In this document: positions 1 through 12,856 of the stretch, piece by piece
How positions within the stretch are numbered: position 1 is the first letter of the stretch
How the letters are laid out: each line of letters starts with the position of its first letter
Assembly (NCBI RefSeq): GCF_014633365.1
Contig: NC_068338.1
Location: 27,406,291-27,470,290, forward strand
Source: Diospyros lotus
Lineage: Eukaryota > Streptophyta > Magnoliopsida > Ericales > Ebenaceae
Length of the DNA: 64,000 nucleotides
Direction of reading: 5' to 3'
Notes under the pieces: generated by a model
The model's input: the letters and a program-made list of their open reading frames with translations, nothing else
The model's database searches: none
Told to the model about the DNA's origin: nothing
Program-made: the position numbers and the translations under genes

Positions 1-1697
1 GCATAATATTTCATACAGAATTACTAATTAAGACTGGAGAGGTCATTTTTGAAGGAGAAACTATGCGCTTTTCAAAGGCCTCCAAGGAGGCAAGGGTAAG
101 GCTGCTACGATAGACCTACTGTTTTCCATCTTCGCTGAGTTATTAAGGGGAAACAAAGCTTCAAACAAAGAGGTTGGGCTGTTCACTTCACTACAATTAT
201 TAGTCGAAGCTGTCTGTACAAGTACTACCACCACCATAGGGATAATTGATTTGCAGTAAAATGGTCATTTAAACTGGCAAAGCGGGTCGGGTCCGGTCCG
301 GTGATTATCCATTGACATCCCTAATCATAATTTATACCTTTCTCTTCCGGTCATATCTTTATGTGTCAGGTTAGGTTAAGCGCTTGCCATCCATCTCAAA
401 ATCAATTACCATTAGACAATCAATCGATGCCGACATATATATCCCCGCCGAAGATTAGTTGGTACACATTTGATGTGGGGTTAATTACCGAAATTTATTT
501 CATGATTCCAAAGTAACTTGTTGAGAATTAAGGAGTGGTGTGTTTGTGCAGAACGATTGATTCCTAGAAATTGGATTTATGTGGTGGGATGGGACAAGTC
601 GCAGAATCACAAGCTGCAAACAACTTGGAGCACCCCCTCTCTTGTCTCCATCGCTGAACAAAACGAAGATCACATTGTGAAATCAAGGGCGATGAGAAAA
701 GAGCCAGCTTGCTAGCTAGCTAGCTAGCTAGTAGCTTCTTCTTCTTTTTTTTCAGAGTGGAAATTAATATGAGTTGGAATTCTTGTACCCAACCAGCTGT
801 CATGTTGGAATAGCATGCCACGTGGCACCCTATTTACAGATTTGGATATATGTCCTTGCAGGAAGCAGGCCGTCCACGTTGTTTTGCTCACGTCTCACAT
901 TGGGCTTTGTGGTTTAAGCAAGTACATTAGAGTTGATAGTCTGTCTTTAATTAGAAATTGAAACTGGTCGGCCAACAATTAGGAGAGAATAAAGTTGATT
1001 AATCTATGATTCGAGTTTGTGGGGGAGGCTATGCTGACAGAGAAGCCCTCCCCTGCACATGTGCCAATGTCATTGGCTCTCCCTCTCTCTACACACTGCA
1101 TATGGACATCTCACTCTATTGCCCACATCCACATGCTTGCCTTGCCAATGGTCACCTAAACGTGTACATTTCAAACACCTCACTGAGTGAGGAGGATGAG
1201 TTAATTGAGTCTCTCCGTGGCAAGATGGAGAGGACGGGTATTAGCGTACCAGATTCTTAATTTGCCATCACTTTTATTTCCGGTCACTCTTGGACAAGAT
1301 TTGAGGAAAATGATATTTTTTTTAATTATAGAATGTTTAGATAATAAAAGTATACTTAAAATTGGGTTTTTATCAAGCACGAATGATTATAACGAGTTTT
1401 TATTATAATAAAAAAATAAAGCCTTGTTCTATCATCTTGGGCAAAATTTTGTTTTATAAAGAACAGTACGATTCTCCTACTTCGAGTTATTATAATGAAA
1501 TTTTATTTTACCAAACCAAAAAAAAGAAAAGAAGAAACTTTTATTTCGTATCAAATAAATAAAAATTATATTATCTTACTGAAACCTTCGAGAAAAAGAA
1601 GGGAACTTGTGGGTCTAAGTCACAGTGTCCATACCCTACCATATATATGTGACATAAGATGAAAGTAACCTATTTTTGGTATATTTTGTGGACAGTG

Positions 1698-1698
1698 G

Positions 1699-1729
<31 letters not shown>
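1698..1729. repeat. (AAT)n microsatellite
   Basis: About ten uninterrupted AAT units, directly visible. Confidence 0.95.
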
Positions 1730-1730
<1 letters not shown>

Positions 1731-1838
1731 GGGGATAATGGGATGAATGGTGACGGGCCCAATTTGCATGTCATCAGCTGCGTGTAGATGGAAACACAGT
1801 GCAATATTATTTCAATTTTTAGATAAGCAATTAAGGAA

Positions 1839-1884
1839 GTGTGTGTGTGTGTGTGTGTGTACATATATATATATATATATATAT
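1839..1884. repeat. (GT)n(AT)n compound microsatellite
   Basis: Eleven GT units are followed by CA and about eleven AT units. Confidence 0.95.
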
Positions 1885-2175
1885 TACTTGGGAATTAATT
1901 AATTAAGTAGAGTGGGGATGGGCAAACTGATTAATTAGGTGTAATGAAGGCAAGGGTTGGCTGTTGCTGCTGACTGCTGAGAGATAGCCACAACCACAAG
2001 CTGATCAGTGAGGTGAACCATTCATCAAACTAACTTCATTATATATAGAAAAATTGGATCTGAAGTAAAGAAGAATAACAGATAGATATGCATGAGGAAA
2101 CCCAGTTACCAACTCAGCTTTCCTATCCATCGATTCTTGTCATTTAATGAAACACACCTCATATCCTATCATCTA

Positions 2176-2217
2176 CATATATATATATATATAGATAGAT
2201 AGAGAGAGAGAGAGAGA
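2176..2217. repeat. (AT)n(GATA)n(GA)n compound microsatellite
   Basis: An AT run passes into short GATA units and then GA units, directly visible. Confidence 0.9.
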
Positions 2218-2430
2218 TGAGTTTCTTTTTTTTCATTTTTAATTAATTGTTTTCTTATTGGCTTTGCTGGATGGAAAAGAAGAGGAACCTAATCCACGAT
2301 TTTGGGTTGTGGTTCTGGTGCTGCCAAACCCTAGCTAGCAGTGACATCTCTTGAGGGTTACACATTACTCATAAAGATCCAAAAAGCAATGGGGAACAAT
2401 TTTTTTGTTTTTTTTACAGAATATTGCAGT

Positions 2431-2433
<3 letters not shown>

Positions 2434-2480
<47 letters not shown>
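2434..2480. repeat. (CT)n(AT)n compound microsatellite
   Basis: About fifteen CT units run directly into AT units. Confidence 0.95.
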
Positions 2481-2910
2481 TGTAGTTTATATATAATTGT
2501 TATGAAAAAAATATAATTAGACTATAGTAATATTAATGGGCTGAGCCTTAATTAATAGTAATGGTAAATCGGAAATGGGTCGATGCTTCAAAAACGAATG
2601 TTTTTAGGAGGAAGAGAAGATGAGAAAAGATGCCCCCATCACTCACTTTTCGTGAGTGAAAGGCAACCATCGTGAACGCTAACCACTTACTTACTCAAAG
2701 AATTCAACTTCAGCAACACAAGTAGATCATCAACATGGAAGAGAATAATAAACCAAACACAAAGAAGAGTGGACGAAATTATTTCAGATTAATTCAAAGA
2801 ATCCATACTCTTGAATATATATATATATATATATAAGTCTAATTAAATATTATTAGAATATAGGAAAAGCAAAATATATAATTCACATTGAATCTGGTCC
2901 TTAATTTCCC

Positions 2911-3783
2911 CTAGTAATGGCAATCCACCAAGGCCGGCGCGGAGAAGACGAGGTGTTGTTTGGTGGCGGCGAACTGATCAAACTGTGTTGAGTCTCTGTG
3001 ATTATCATCTTCTTCTGGCGGCGCCGGAAGGTTCAGATCCAAAGCCAGGAAATTTCTTGGCTTGTCGTTGCCGGCGGCGGTGGTTTTAGCGGTTGGAGGC
3101 GGCCTGTGCCGCCGCATGTGGCCACCCAAGGCCTGGCCGGACGAGAACTCCAACCCGCAGATTGAACATTCGTGCACCTTGGGTTTGTTACTGATATGTG
3201 TAGAGGTTTTAGCCGCCATTTGAAAAGGGCCAATCTTGGCGATCATCAATTGCCCTTCTCCTTCTTCATCATCTTCCTCTTCAGTGGCTGCTGCTGCTTG
3301 TTCCAGTTGTGTCGCCGGAGATGGGCTAGTTTTCGGCTTCTTGTGGCTTGCTCGGTGACCGCCCAGAGCTTGGAAGGACGGGAAAGTCCGGTTACACGTC
3401 TTGCACTCATAGACAAAGAACCCGGCTTTGCCGGCGGTGGTTGTCACCATCTCGGGGAATGATCTTCGGCTACTGAACTTATAATCCATCTTACTGATTT
3501 CCAAAGCTTCCTCTCCCACCTGCCTCGAACCAACACCCTGAGCCAAGAGAATAAGGCAATTAGCCATGTCTTCGTCTTCCTCGGTGCTCATAGACATCGT
3601 CTCAGAATTAGACGCAGGTGATGGAAACGAAGAACAAGACCCACCATCTCCACCGCCACCGCTTGACAGGCTAGACGTCAGCGCGACTCCAGGTGGCGAG
3701 GACTGGCGTGGGCGCTTGGTACGCTTGCCTTTGATGATCAGGGTCGGATCATTAGACCCGGTGAATTCTTCAGGGGCTTCCAT
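2911..3783 (-). CDS. ZAT5: ZAT5-like C2H2 zinc-finger transcriptional repressor (290 aa)
   Basis: A single-exon C1-2i type C2H2 zinc-finger protein, expected to be a nuclear DNA-binding repressor in stress or developmental responses. Visible in order: a conserved acidic N-terminus; a basic nuclear-localisation stretch KGKRTKRPR (18-26); a Gly/Ser-rich linker; an L-box-like [13 protein letters not shown] (71-83); finger 1 with C127, C130, H143, H147 around QALGGH; an acidic linker; finger 2 with C206, C209, H222, H226 around a second QALGGH; an EAR repression motif LDLNLP (248-253); and a C-terminal [10 protein letters not shown]. The plant-specific QALGGH in both fingers, the EAR motif and the C-terminus match ZAT5 and relatives. 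Length is normal for the family and the ATG at 3783 opens the conserved N-terminus. The frame is intact, so the gene is probably functional. DNA targets are not inferable here; the exact ortholog (ZAT5 or a close paralog) is less certain than the family. Confidence 0.95.
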   Translation of the reverse strand: MEAPEEFTGSNDPTLIIKGKRTKRPRQSSPPGVALTSSLSSGGGGDGGSCSSFPSPASNSETMSMSTEEDEDMANCLILLAQGVGSRQVGEEALEISKMDYKFSSRRSFPEMVTTTAGKAGFFVYECKTCNRTFPSFQALGGHRASHKKPKTSPSPATQLEQAAAATEEEDDEEGEGQLMIAKIGPFQMAAKTSTHISNKPKVHECSICGLEFSSGQALGGHMRRHRPPPTAKTTAAGNDKPRNFLALDLNLPAPPEEDDNHRDSTQFDQFAATKQHLVFSAPALVDCHY

Positions 3784-3814
3784 ATATATTGAATAAAATT
3801 AAGCTCTCAGAAAT

Positions 3815-3843
3815 TGAAGAAGAAGAAGAAGAAGAAGAAGAAG
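3815..3843. repeat. (GAA)n tract in the 5' UTR of the ZAT5-like gene
   Basis: About nine GAA units; on the gene strand this is a CTT-rich leader 30-60 nt upstream of the ATG. Pyrimidine-rich leaders are common in plant 5' UTRs. Confidence 0.9.
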
Positions 3844-3906
3844 AGAAGATTGAGTGAGAAAGTGGGGAGTGAAGGGAAGCTAGAGAGGTGGGGAAAGCGG
3901 TTGAGG

Positions 3907-3918
3907 CTATATATAATG
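3907..3918 (-). promoter_or_regulatory. Probable TATA box of the ZAT5-like gene
   Basis: The minus strand reads CATTATATATAG about 125 nt upstream of the ATG, leaving room for a 5' UTR of roughly 90 nt that includes the CTT tract. A W-box core (TTGAC on the minus strand) lies slightly further upstream near 3947. Both are short motifs and are inferred from position. Confidence 0.5.
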
Positions 3919-4281
3919 AATGATAACGCAGTGTTTGGGAAGGGAGGTGTCAAATTAATTGAAAGTTACCGTGAATCAGTTGGCCTTGCCCACCATTCTT
4001 GCTTGCGTTTCCAACTTGCACAACAAGAAGAAGTGCTTAAATATAAAATATAATAATATAGGCCTCTGCTTTTAAGCGCTTTCTAAATGTGCCTCGCGTG
4101 TGTTCACTAACTGTAACTGTACATGATGATGACTATAAAACATTTATCACCAATCCCACATACATACATACTTACAATCACCAAAATTAAAGCCTTTTTA
4201 ACCATTTTCTTTATGTATATTAAAGGCAAAACGACTTGGTTTATATATGAAGATCGTAGGAGTAAAAGTAAAGAGGAATTT

Positions 4282-4309
4282 GGGGGGGGGGGGGGGGGGG
4301 GGGGGGGGG
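4282..4309. repeat. 28-nt poly(G) run
   Basis: An uninterrupted run of 28 G, followed by AT and seven more G. The exact length of such runs is often uncertain in assemblies. Confidence 0.9.
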
Positions 4310-4507
4310 ATGGGGGGGTGTAAACAGGTGAAGTCCGTTTGGCAGTAGTGTGCTTTTTTCAAATGCAACAGTTTGGCCAACCAAAGTAGAGAGTGATGGA
4401 AACAGCTAGCTCTCTCTATTAAAGCAAGGGGATTGCACGTTAAATGCATGCTATGCTATCCACCTCACCTCATTCTCTCCATGCCCTCTTTAAAAGAAAG
4501 AAAACTA

Positions 4508-4521
4508 ACTACTACTACTAC

Positions 4522-4555
<34 letters not shown>

Positions 4556-4560
4556 GAGAG
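4508..4560. repeat. (ACT)n(AG)n compound microsatellite
   Basis: About five ACT units followed by about nineteen AG units with one GT interruption. Confidence 0.95.
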
Positions 4561-4793
4561 ATTCGGTTGCCTTTCAAGCAAGCCCTTTACTTTTTCTCTG
4601 CCTCTTCCCCTAACTATATATGCATACATACATATATTAGTAAAAAAATATTGGGTTGCAAGTAGTCTCCCCTCTCTATCTGTGCCTTTTAATTTCTCTC
4701 TCATGAAATTCAAGATGGTGAAATGAACAGTAGCTGGCAAGAGGGGAGGGAAGGGCTAGGTAGGTAGGGACACAAGTGAGTAGGGCAAGTGGG

Positions 4794-4819
4794 TTTTTTT
4801 TTTTTTTTTTTTTTTTTTT
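4794..4819. repeat. 26-nt poly(T) run
   Basis: An uninterrupted T run, directly visible. It might be the tail of an old retroposon, but no body was recognised. Confidence 0.9.
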
Positions 4820-7767
4820 GTTTCTTGGAGAGTTCAGAAGCCATTCAGGTACCTGTCATGAGAGCGTGGGATGGGCAATCTCACTCTCTTTGTATATATA
4901 CACAAAAATATTATTTAAACACTCATTATACTTTTATAATATTCATTTATTGATATATTGTATTACACATATCATCAAAAATATCATAATTAAGTGTTTA
5001 ACTAACATTTCTTATATATATATATATATATGTTTATATCTGCATGTGGCTGGTTTTTTTTCTCTCCCGGGGGTACAAATGTTTAAATCAAGTACTGTGG
5101 TCATGTTCCTTTAATGCCGCATTACTTTGCAACTCTCCTTTTAATGTCATTGGCTGTTACTTCCTTGTAATTTTTCTTTATTCTTCATTTACCACCTCTT
5201 TTATTTCAATTTCAATTCAATTAAAACAGTGTGCCTCTTACACACACACTAAATTGTTTTCTCCTATTGTGATATTTAAAATTATGAGTTTCCAAGGACA
5301 AAAGAAAAGGAGAATTAAAGAAAAATTCCGACATAAAATGTTAGATGAGTTGTTAAATTCATATATGATTGAAATTAAATATCTCCCATATATTAACACG
5401 ATTTGGTGGTGAATATATCTAGGGGAATAAGAATTAGTACAAGAAACTTGACACAGTTAAGAGTCATTCATAAAATAGATGATTCTTATTACAAATTTTA
5501 AAGGACCACAACAATACTCTATGAGATGTGTAGCCAAATTCTTCTTCTTGTGCATCCCAAGCGTACCACAATTCGATAAGGGAAGGCCCAAAGTGCATGT
5601 TATCTGGAGTCACAAGATTTGGGATCCATAGTTTCTAATTTTGTTCATATAAAAATTATGTTGGTAGAGTTTGTGATTTCTCTATGTAAAATTATTATTA
5701 GTTGACAGTCTCGTTATTGTACGATTATAGACAACTGTGGATGTAAACATTGAAAGCGAATCACATTAAATTTCTGTATTTTGTTTTCTCTTAATGTTAG
5801 GTTAATTTCTTTACGTACGGTGCTTGGTTTATAGGAAAACTTGATGAAAATAATTGGATATTTCTCAAAGAGAAAATGTCTTTATATATATTGTTTAGTA
5901 ACCCATGAATATATATATATATATATATTATGATAATTTTATTTTTCTTTTGCTTGACAAACCCAAGATTCAAGAGTAACTTGATGACAATCGGGTCAAC
6001 ATGTTGAGTTACATATAGACTAGTAATTAACTGCTTCATTAATTTTGGTACATATACATTCACATTACTCATATTAACTAATGTTCAAGTATTGTCCTTG
6101 CTCAGAGAACCATGTCACTCTCATTATCTTCATATGCTTTTAAGTTAATGGTTTTCAGTTTACCTGTTTACAACCCCGCTTCCCCCCCCCCCCGGGGGCC
6201 CCAAATGGTCACTGAACTTAATTCTAGCTCAAATGTACACAAGACCACATAAATGCAATAGGTAAGTCTCAAAGGAACAGCTAGCTACTTGTGTATTTCT
6301 CTGTTCATTTTTGGCTTGAGACCAATGGAAAAGATGTTTCCTTCATTTTCTAAATATTAATTACTTCATGGGTTGGTTCGATGATAAAAAATTATAGTGA
6401 TACCTTCTCTTTGACTAAGATTTAATTCTTGAATTTTCCTAATACACGGCCAAAGAATAATAGTTAGAATTTCTTATCGATAAAAAAAATAAAAAATAAA
6501 CAATTGATCTTCTCCATTTAAGCTTTGTGTTAAAAATGAAAAATAATATTGAATTCACTGTAAAACCAAAAGCTAATATCACCACAATTTGGTACTTGTT
6601 TTTCCTTCTCTTTTTCTTGATAACTGATGCTTTATCATTATCCTATTGGATTCCTCTCTACTTGCTGTGCTAAGGTTCAAATAGTTTTTCTTTATTCCAG
6701 TGGACTTTGAGCTTTATATTTCATCTTTTTATGGGAATTTTTTAACCATTGGACAATTTTATGGGTATCTAATTTAGGTTTATGATGTTTTACTGAATGG
6801 AAAAACTAAACGCTTGCACCATAGCGTTATCATTAAAAGAATTCTATAGGAGATGGAACACTGACACAGTTCATTACAGTAAAACGTTTATTTTTCTAGA
6901 AACTGTCAATGTTGGATTGGTTTCGATTATAAATTCTTTTTCATTCTGATTGAATATACATATACACACACATATATATTTCACGGTTATATTCCATATC
7001 ACCTGATCATATATGATTAATTAAGGTAAATGGGTTCTCAATTTTGGACATTGAAAATTGTTTTCTTAATTTTTTTTCTTTGTTAAATTCCATTATCCAT
7101 ATGATAGGGAACATCTGAGGCAGTTCTAGGAATTCAGCCACCAACCACTGTAAGCCTCTGGGGCATTTATAGGTCATTACAGTGGCAGAAACACTGGTAG
7201 GTGAGTGAAATATATACAGACCCAACACCAAGTTGAATTTTCCTTCTTTTTTTTTTTTTTTTTGGTGTCCCTGACTTCTTCTTTTGGGTGTAGAATTGAA
7301 AGTTTTGTTCATTGCAATTATATCCTCAAACTGCTGCACTAATCATGCATTCTTGTTCTTAAAGGTCCAACAACGTTGAGTAGTGGCAGATAAAGAAAAG
7401 TTTTGCTATTAATTTTTTCTTTTTTGGGTGAAAATGGTAAAGTTTGATGGCCAAAGGAACACCATGTGTGTTTTGTAGGCCAACAATATTTTTCTAAACT
7501 TCTGTGATAATGTTACGAGATTATGTAAGACATAAGGAAAAGGATTTGAGATATACCAGACTCAAACTTGAAACTTTGGACTTCCTAACACTTAATATAT
7601 TTAACAGGCTTCGTGTTGAAAAATAAATTCATTTTAATTTGATGATCCGTTGAGAACTTGACACATTTGGCAATGGAAATTTCATATTCTATACCTGTTT
7701 GCTGTTATCATATCACAAATGAGGTAATTTTTAGAAAGTATTAGGATTAGTAAGAATGATTATTGAA

Positions 7768-8285
7768 GTTTACACTAAGGTACAAAAGATTATTAAACTT
7801 TAATTCGTAACTAAATGGTCACTGAACATTAATTTAATTTATAATTTCATAATTACCGTCAATTATCATTAAAAAACACTAACAAAATGCTGACATTTTT
7901 ATATTTTAGTACAAGACAACTGTTTTGTTACCCACTGTCGAGCAACATAATAGTTCGGGTAACATAACAGTTGCCCGACTGAGAGAGGGGGGGATGGGCC
8001 CATCCCCCCCTCTCTCAGTCAGGCAACTGTTATGTTACCCGACGGTGGGCAACATAGCAGTGCCTTTTGATACAAAGTTCAGTAACTTTTTTATATTTTA
8101 TTATAAAATTCAGTAATTTTTTTATATTTTTATATAAAGTTTAGTGATCATTTGTGATGTTTAACCGTTCACGTTATTTCTTTTAGTGACAATTGACAGT
8201 AATTATGAAATTATATATTAAATTGAAGTTTAATAAGGTTTCAATTACAAATTAAAGTTTCGTGATTATGCAATTTAGGTGTTAT
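7768..8285. mobile_element. Foldback / long-TIR MITE
   Basis: Two long inverted arms flank a central hairpin. The outer arms (about 7768-7880 and 8165-8285) pair imperfectly; a clear matching block contains TAATTTCATAATTAC on the left and its near-complement on the right. The core 7959-8038 is a palindrome with 40-bp arms of which 39 pairs match, centred on ATGGGCCCAT. The right arm also carries three degenerate copies of a unit about 30 bp long with an AAAGTTCAGTAA-like core. There is no coding capacity. The structure fits a foldback or Mutator-type MITE; target duplications and exact ends were not resolved. Confidence 0.75.
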
Positions 8286-9062
8286 TGAGCTTATCAACAC
8301 CATTCGTTAGTCAGTGAGGTGAAATGGTTGAGACAGAATAATCACATAAAGTAGTATATAACCTATAAACTAAAGTAATCACAGAATATGCTTGAAGCTT
8401 ACTCTAAGTAAACATCCGGCATCCAGAATCTGTCAAATGCCAATACATAATACTCCTTCCAGTGGTTAGTTTCGGAAGATATATTGTCATGTCATAAAGA
8501 GAGGCCGATCGATGGCCTCGAAAATCGATCGATAATTAACAATGTTAGACATTGGAGAGTCAACCCTTAATCACACAAGACAAGCTGAGATTAATCTGTG
8601 CCAGTCGATGTTATCTTTGCTAAGAGTGATTAATTAATTATACGTAAGTAATGTGAATAATAGGGGTTTGTTAAAATTTGTTTGGAATGAAAGCCATTGA
8701 TAATTATAAGAAGTTGAACAAATTAAGGTGGGTAGGTCCACTTTATGCAATGCAGAGAGTTGTTACCAGGTAATGCAATGTTGACAGGGTAGGTTGGCAG
8801 CTTTAGGTCAGGAGGCCTCACTAAATCCAGCTTACTCTAGCTCTTCGAATTATAATTAATCACTAATATATAATAATGCACTCTATTTGTGGGTACACTT
8901 CTTGCTGGCTCTAACCCCCTTATTTGCATTTTATCAGAAAATGCCAAATGAAATGCCATTCTACTAGAAAATCCTCTTTTTTTAGTGAGAAATCATCACA
9001 AGAAAGAGTGTGGCAGTGACAATTCCAAGATTACGAGTCTTTAAAATGGCAATGGGTTGGTT

Positions 9063-9063
<1 letters not shown>

Positions 9064-9114
<51 letters not shown>
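9064..9114. repeat. (TA)n(TG)n compound microsatellite
   Basis: About six TA units followed by about nineteen TG units. Confidence 0.95.
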
Positions 9115-9115
<1 letters not shown>

Positions 9116-11602
9116 TGTGTCACAACTTAATAATTAAAGTTCCCGACGGGTGATTAAACTAATTTTATTTAGAGTCTTAAGCCATCCATAAGAGAAAAAT
9201 GAAAGAGGTATTCATGTAGTGTTCTACAGGTAAGGCTCAAGCGTTGAAATGAATGGATCTGTTTGGTTAATTGGATTTGGTAATTAATCACTAGTCAATA
9301 ATCAAGTGGGGGAGTTCGATCCATGCGCTTTTCAACAAATCATTCACCCACCAATTAATATTGTCACCAACACCATCATCATCTTCTATATATATAGACA
9401 TGGATATCACTTACTCCACCACGGCCATGGCATCTCCTTCAACAACTCACAGTAAAACGTCGGTTGCAACCATTAACGCAAGGCCCTTGCCCCTCCTGTT
9501 CTTAGGCTATACTTAAAGTCAATTGTTTGTTGCAAGCAACCACATCCAATTCAAAAACCAACGTTTCCTCTTTTTCTGATTTCCTTGGCGGCCGACCGTT
9601 GGTAACCAAACAAATCTCTGGTAACAGATTGATAAGATTCATATCTGGGAAAGTACACACACACACATATATTAATATATATATAAATATATGGTTTTTT
9701 AGGTCAATTATATATCATGCACGGTGCTGCAGTTGAGTTGTGTTGATCCTAATCCTCTGCTCTCTACATTCAATTAATCCCATTCTTCTACCTAATTTTA
9801 ATTTTTACTTGTAAAAAGACTATTCCTACTACCCCAAATCAATAATTTTACAATCACAAAAAAAAAAAAAAATCTTTTTTATTATTGCCATATTAGGACT
9901 GGGCTTCTTCCATGGGATTTTGTGTAAGTAAGATGATAGGATAAACTTTACATTAAAAAATTATTTCTAATTAGTGCTCCAAGGTCACAAGGCCACTTGC
10001 TTAATGTGGAAGCTAGCTAGCTAGCTAAGGTCTCCAAAAAGAAACTACTTTTCAAGCTCTCCATGTGTTGGCATGTGTTTTGTTAGCTCCGTTGAGGCGT
10101 ATACTAAGGGAACCAAATCAAGTAAAGCATCAAGACAGATCATGGCCTCCAAAATACCCAAAAAAATACTAATATACATATATGTGTATGTATGTATGTG
10201 TAAACATCTCTTCAAATAGGTGTAGTATTAGGTATTTGCATTTGCACCCATGGAATAATTTTTGTCAAAAGAAGACATCTGGGCCTCGAAGGAATCTGTT
10301 ACATGCATGCTTTTCTTTCTGTTTATGGTTTCAAAAACTGCTTTCTAGTTTCAGAAGCAGACCCATACCAGAGAACTTGTTTGTAGGTTCAGAGAATTAT
10401 TTTCAAGAAATTTAATTCAAACCCTTAAGTTTTAGAAACTATCATTTCTTTTTCTCTAATTCCAAAAATATTGACATCGTGCGTACAAAAAAAAAAAATG
10501 TTAGATACAAACAGTAGAACTATGGAAGCTTTTGTATTTTTTGTTTCAAGAATATAAAAAGAAAAAGAAAAAAATAATAATAACCGAATAAAAAAAATAA
10601 TTCTAAATATCAACATGTCGTATTTATAAAGTGTATTACTAAATACTTCTTATTCTTAAAGTTTGATAAAATGACAAAAACTCCCTTGATATATTTGAAA
10701 TTACAGCTCCCTCGAGATTATTGATCTTGCATCACTTTTCCCTTTACTCTTGTCAATTTTTTCAAAATTTTCAAAATATCCTATATTGTTTCTCTCATTT
10801 TTCCTTTCCCATAGAAGAGAAAAATACAAAAATAAGGAAATTAGTAGTGGTAGCCGATGATGACTGCCACCGCCACTGCCATTGATGATCGAAGCAACTA
10901 GTTGATCGAATGGATTCAAAACAATTGGTTGTTTCATTCATTAAAGCCAACCAACCATGAAAGAAAAAGAATTTAACTCTATTGGTAATGGTGTTTTGCC
11001 AATAGGGTAATGGGATTAAGAGAAATCCCATTGCCAATAAAGGTTACTCTCAACCTTAGCAATTTAGGGTGGATGAAGAGAGAGAACTAGAGATACTTGA
11101 CACTAATGCCATGAATTTGTTCTTTCTTCTTTTTCTTCATCTCTTGTCGTTGTCAAAGAAAAGTCCTCTCCACAAATGGAAAGCCTGTGACCTTTCAATT
11201 TGCAAAATTGTTTTAAAATTGAGTGATTTTCAAGGAACAAGAGAACAAAAGAAGTTGCAGAGAAGATGTTGAGGTTGTCACTAGACAAAAAGGATATTCA
11301 TCAAAAAAGATGGAAGGTCGCTCAAGATAGGCCCAACCCGCAAGTGAGAGAGAGAGAGAGACTTAAATAATAAGGGCAAAATGGTCCATCTACACAAGTA
11401 ATGGAGGTCTTTCGCATTTTTAATATGTCAAGAAATTCTTTGTTATTTTGTTAAATTTATAGTGCTCGGTGTAATTTACCCTTACTAAATTAAGACTGAC
11501 CATTAATACTATTATGTCATGCAGTCTCACTCAAAGTAGTTATACTACAGTTCAAGCAACAGAGAACCAAAAAGACAGATATAAAGAAAAAGCGCAATTG
11601 TT

Positions 11603-11618
11603 CCCCCCCCCCCCCCCC

Positions 11619-11649
<31 letters not shown>
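11603..11649. repeat. 27-nt poly(C) run followed by (TC)n
   Basis: An uninterrupted run of 27 C (11603-11629) passes directly into about ten TC units. Confidence 0.9.
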
Positions 11650-12659
11650 ATATATCATATCAGTGATTAGAAGTGGTAGTTTAGTGATGTTTCTAGTGGC
11701 AGTGATGTGTAAGAGCAGAACCACTTGTGGAAGCTGTAGCTGATGCATGAATTCACCAAACCAACTGATCTGAATCATCACAACTTCACAACCCTTTAGG
11801 CTACAGGTCTCTTATGATTTATGTAGAATATCACCACAAGGGGAGAGGTTGGCTTGAAGAAGTTGAAAGCTGGACGCTTCAATAAACAAATGAAGGTTAG
11901 CGAAATCAGACAAAAAGTGAACAAAAGTATGTTCACCAGGCAGCCCAAAGCTAACAAGATGATACTCTACATAAATTTTGACATCTCAGACTCAGATATC
12001 TTCAAATTATTCCTAGTGCAGTTGGGGTTGCAGGCCAGATGTAGTTTACGAGCCAAATACGGGTATTACTAAAATAAATAGATAAATATCTAAAAGCAAA
12101 AAGTCTAGGAGGAGAGTTTTCTTATTCGAGGCTTGATCAAATTAACACTAAGCTGATCCGTTAATATCTCTAATCCCTAGGCAAGACAATAAGATGTGAC
12201 CGGCAAACATCACTCAGAGCCAAGTCATGCCCAAGAGGCCAGGAATATGGGATTATTACACATCACTTGTCGAAGGCTCAAGCGAGGAAATGATGTTAAG
12301 AGTAGATCCTAATGTGTCTTAGAAACTCCCTAGCAGGCATTCATCCATCCAATGATGGAAGTGGTAATCTTCCCCATGGACAGTAGCAAGAAAAGATTAT
12401 TAACGTACAGGCCAACAAAGAAAGCATCAGCCTACCTAAGATTTCGATACATGCTAAATTTAGTGCTTAGTTGAAAATGTTCAAGTGTGACTGAGCGAAT
12501 TACTGCTCAGTTTCAAGAATCCCTCATTGTGCAGGACTCACAGAGAGAATAAATTTGATGAAAACACTGATATTTATCTTCCTTGCATGTCAATGGGCAG
12601 ATCATCATATCCAATCAGATTGTCGATATGAAGAATCCAACTCCAGTACATTCCACAAC

Positions 12660-12856
12660 TTTCACAACATTATTTAGTATTCATACCACTTCACAGGTAT
12701 TGGGTTAGAGAATACATTAAATACGATCAACTCTGCAACCACTGTATTCAACTCTGTAACGACTGTATTCAAGATCAAGTTTCATAACATGTATAGGGTA
12801 TTCATACCAACCTCACATTTATTGGGTCGTTAATACATTAAAATATGATCAGTTCT
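12660..12856. repeat. Diverged tandem duplication in the 3' flank of CSD2
   Basis: Segments 12660-12734 and 12779-12856 align with many substitutions and small indels; both contain TATTCATACC, an ATTGGGT block, AATACATTAAA and a GATCA element. The period is about 120 bp. It lies just past the CSD2 stop (12998) on the gene strand, so it may fall in the 3' UTR or just beyond it. Confidence 0.7.

Larger units (their letters stand above)
1..2910. other. Intergenic, microsatellite-rich, no gene seen
   Basis: No open frame here resembles a known protein; the open stretches are short and low-complexity. The stretch holds several microsatellites (listed separately), a (GCTA)n run near 711-731 and the 3' flank of the zinc-finger gene. 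Near 275-335 a GC-rich run followed by CATTGACATCCCTA resembles the end of a hAT-type MITE, but no partner end was found. Confidence 0.6.
3784..7767. other. Upstream region of the ZAT5-like gene and intergenic DNA, no gene
   Basis: The first few hundred bases should hold the promoter and 5' UTR of the minus-strand zinc-finger gene. The remainder is AT-rich with homopolymers and microsatellites. Open frames of about 110-120 codons around 4776-5412 and 7007-7339 are low in complexity and match nothing recognisable. Confidence 0.6.
8286..12400. other. Intergenic DNA between the ZAT5-like gene and CSD2, no gene seen
   Basis: AT-rich sequence with microsatellites and a C-run. Open frames here are short and show no recognisable domain. 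A 38-codon ATG frame from 9400 is the only one beginning near a TATA-like run, and it has no support. Confidence 0.55.

Noticed and set aside
3033..3796. Open frames of 66-96 codons overlapping the zinc-finger gene
   Set aside because: Other-frame or antisense shadows of the GC-rich ZAT5-like CDS.
4776..5412. Two plus-strand frames of 112 and 122 codons
   Set aside because: Built on poly(T), TA repeats and low-complexity sequence; the first has no ATG near a conserved start and neither resembles a protein family.
9400..9515. 38-codon ATG frame after a TATA-like run
   Set aside because: No signal peptide or family resemblance; the TATA-like run is only a few bases from the ATG, too close to be its promoter.
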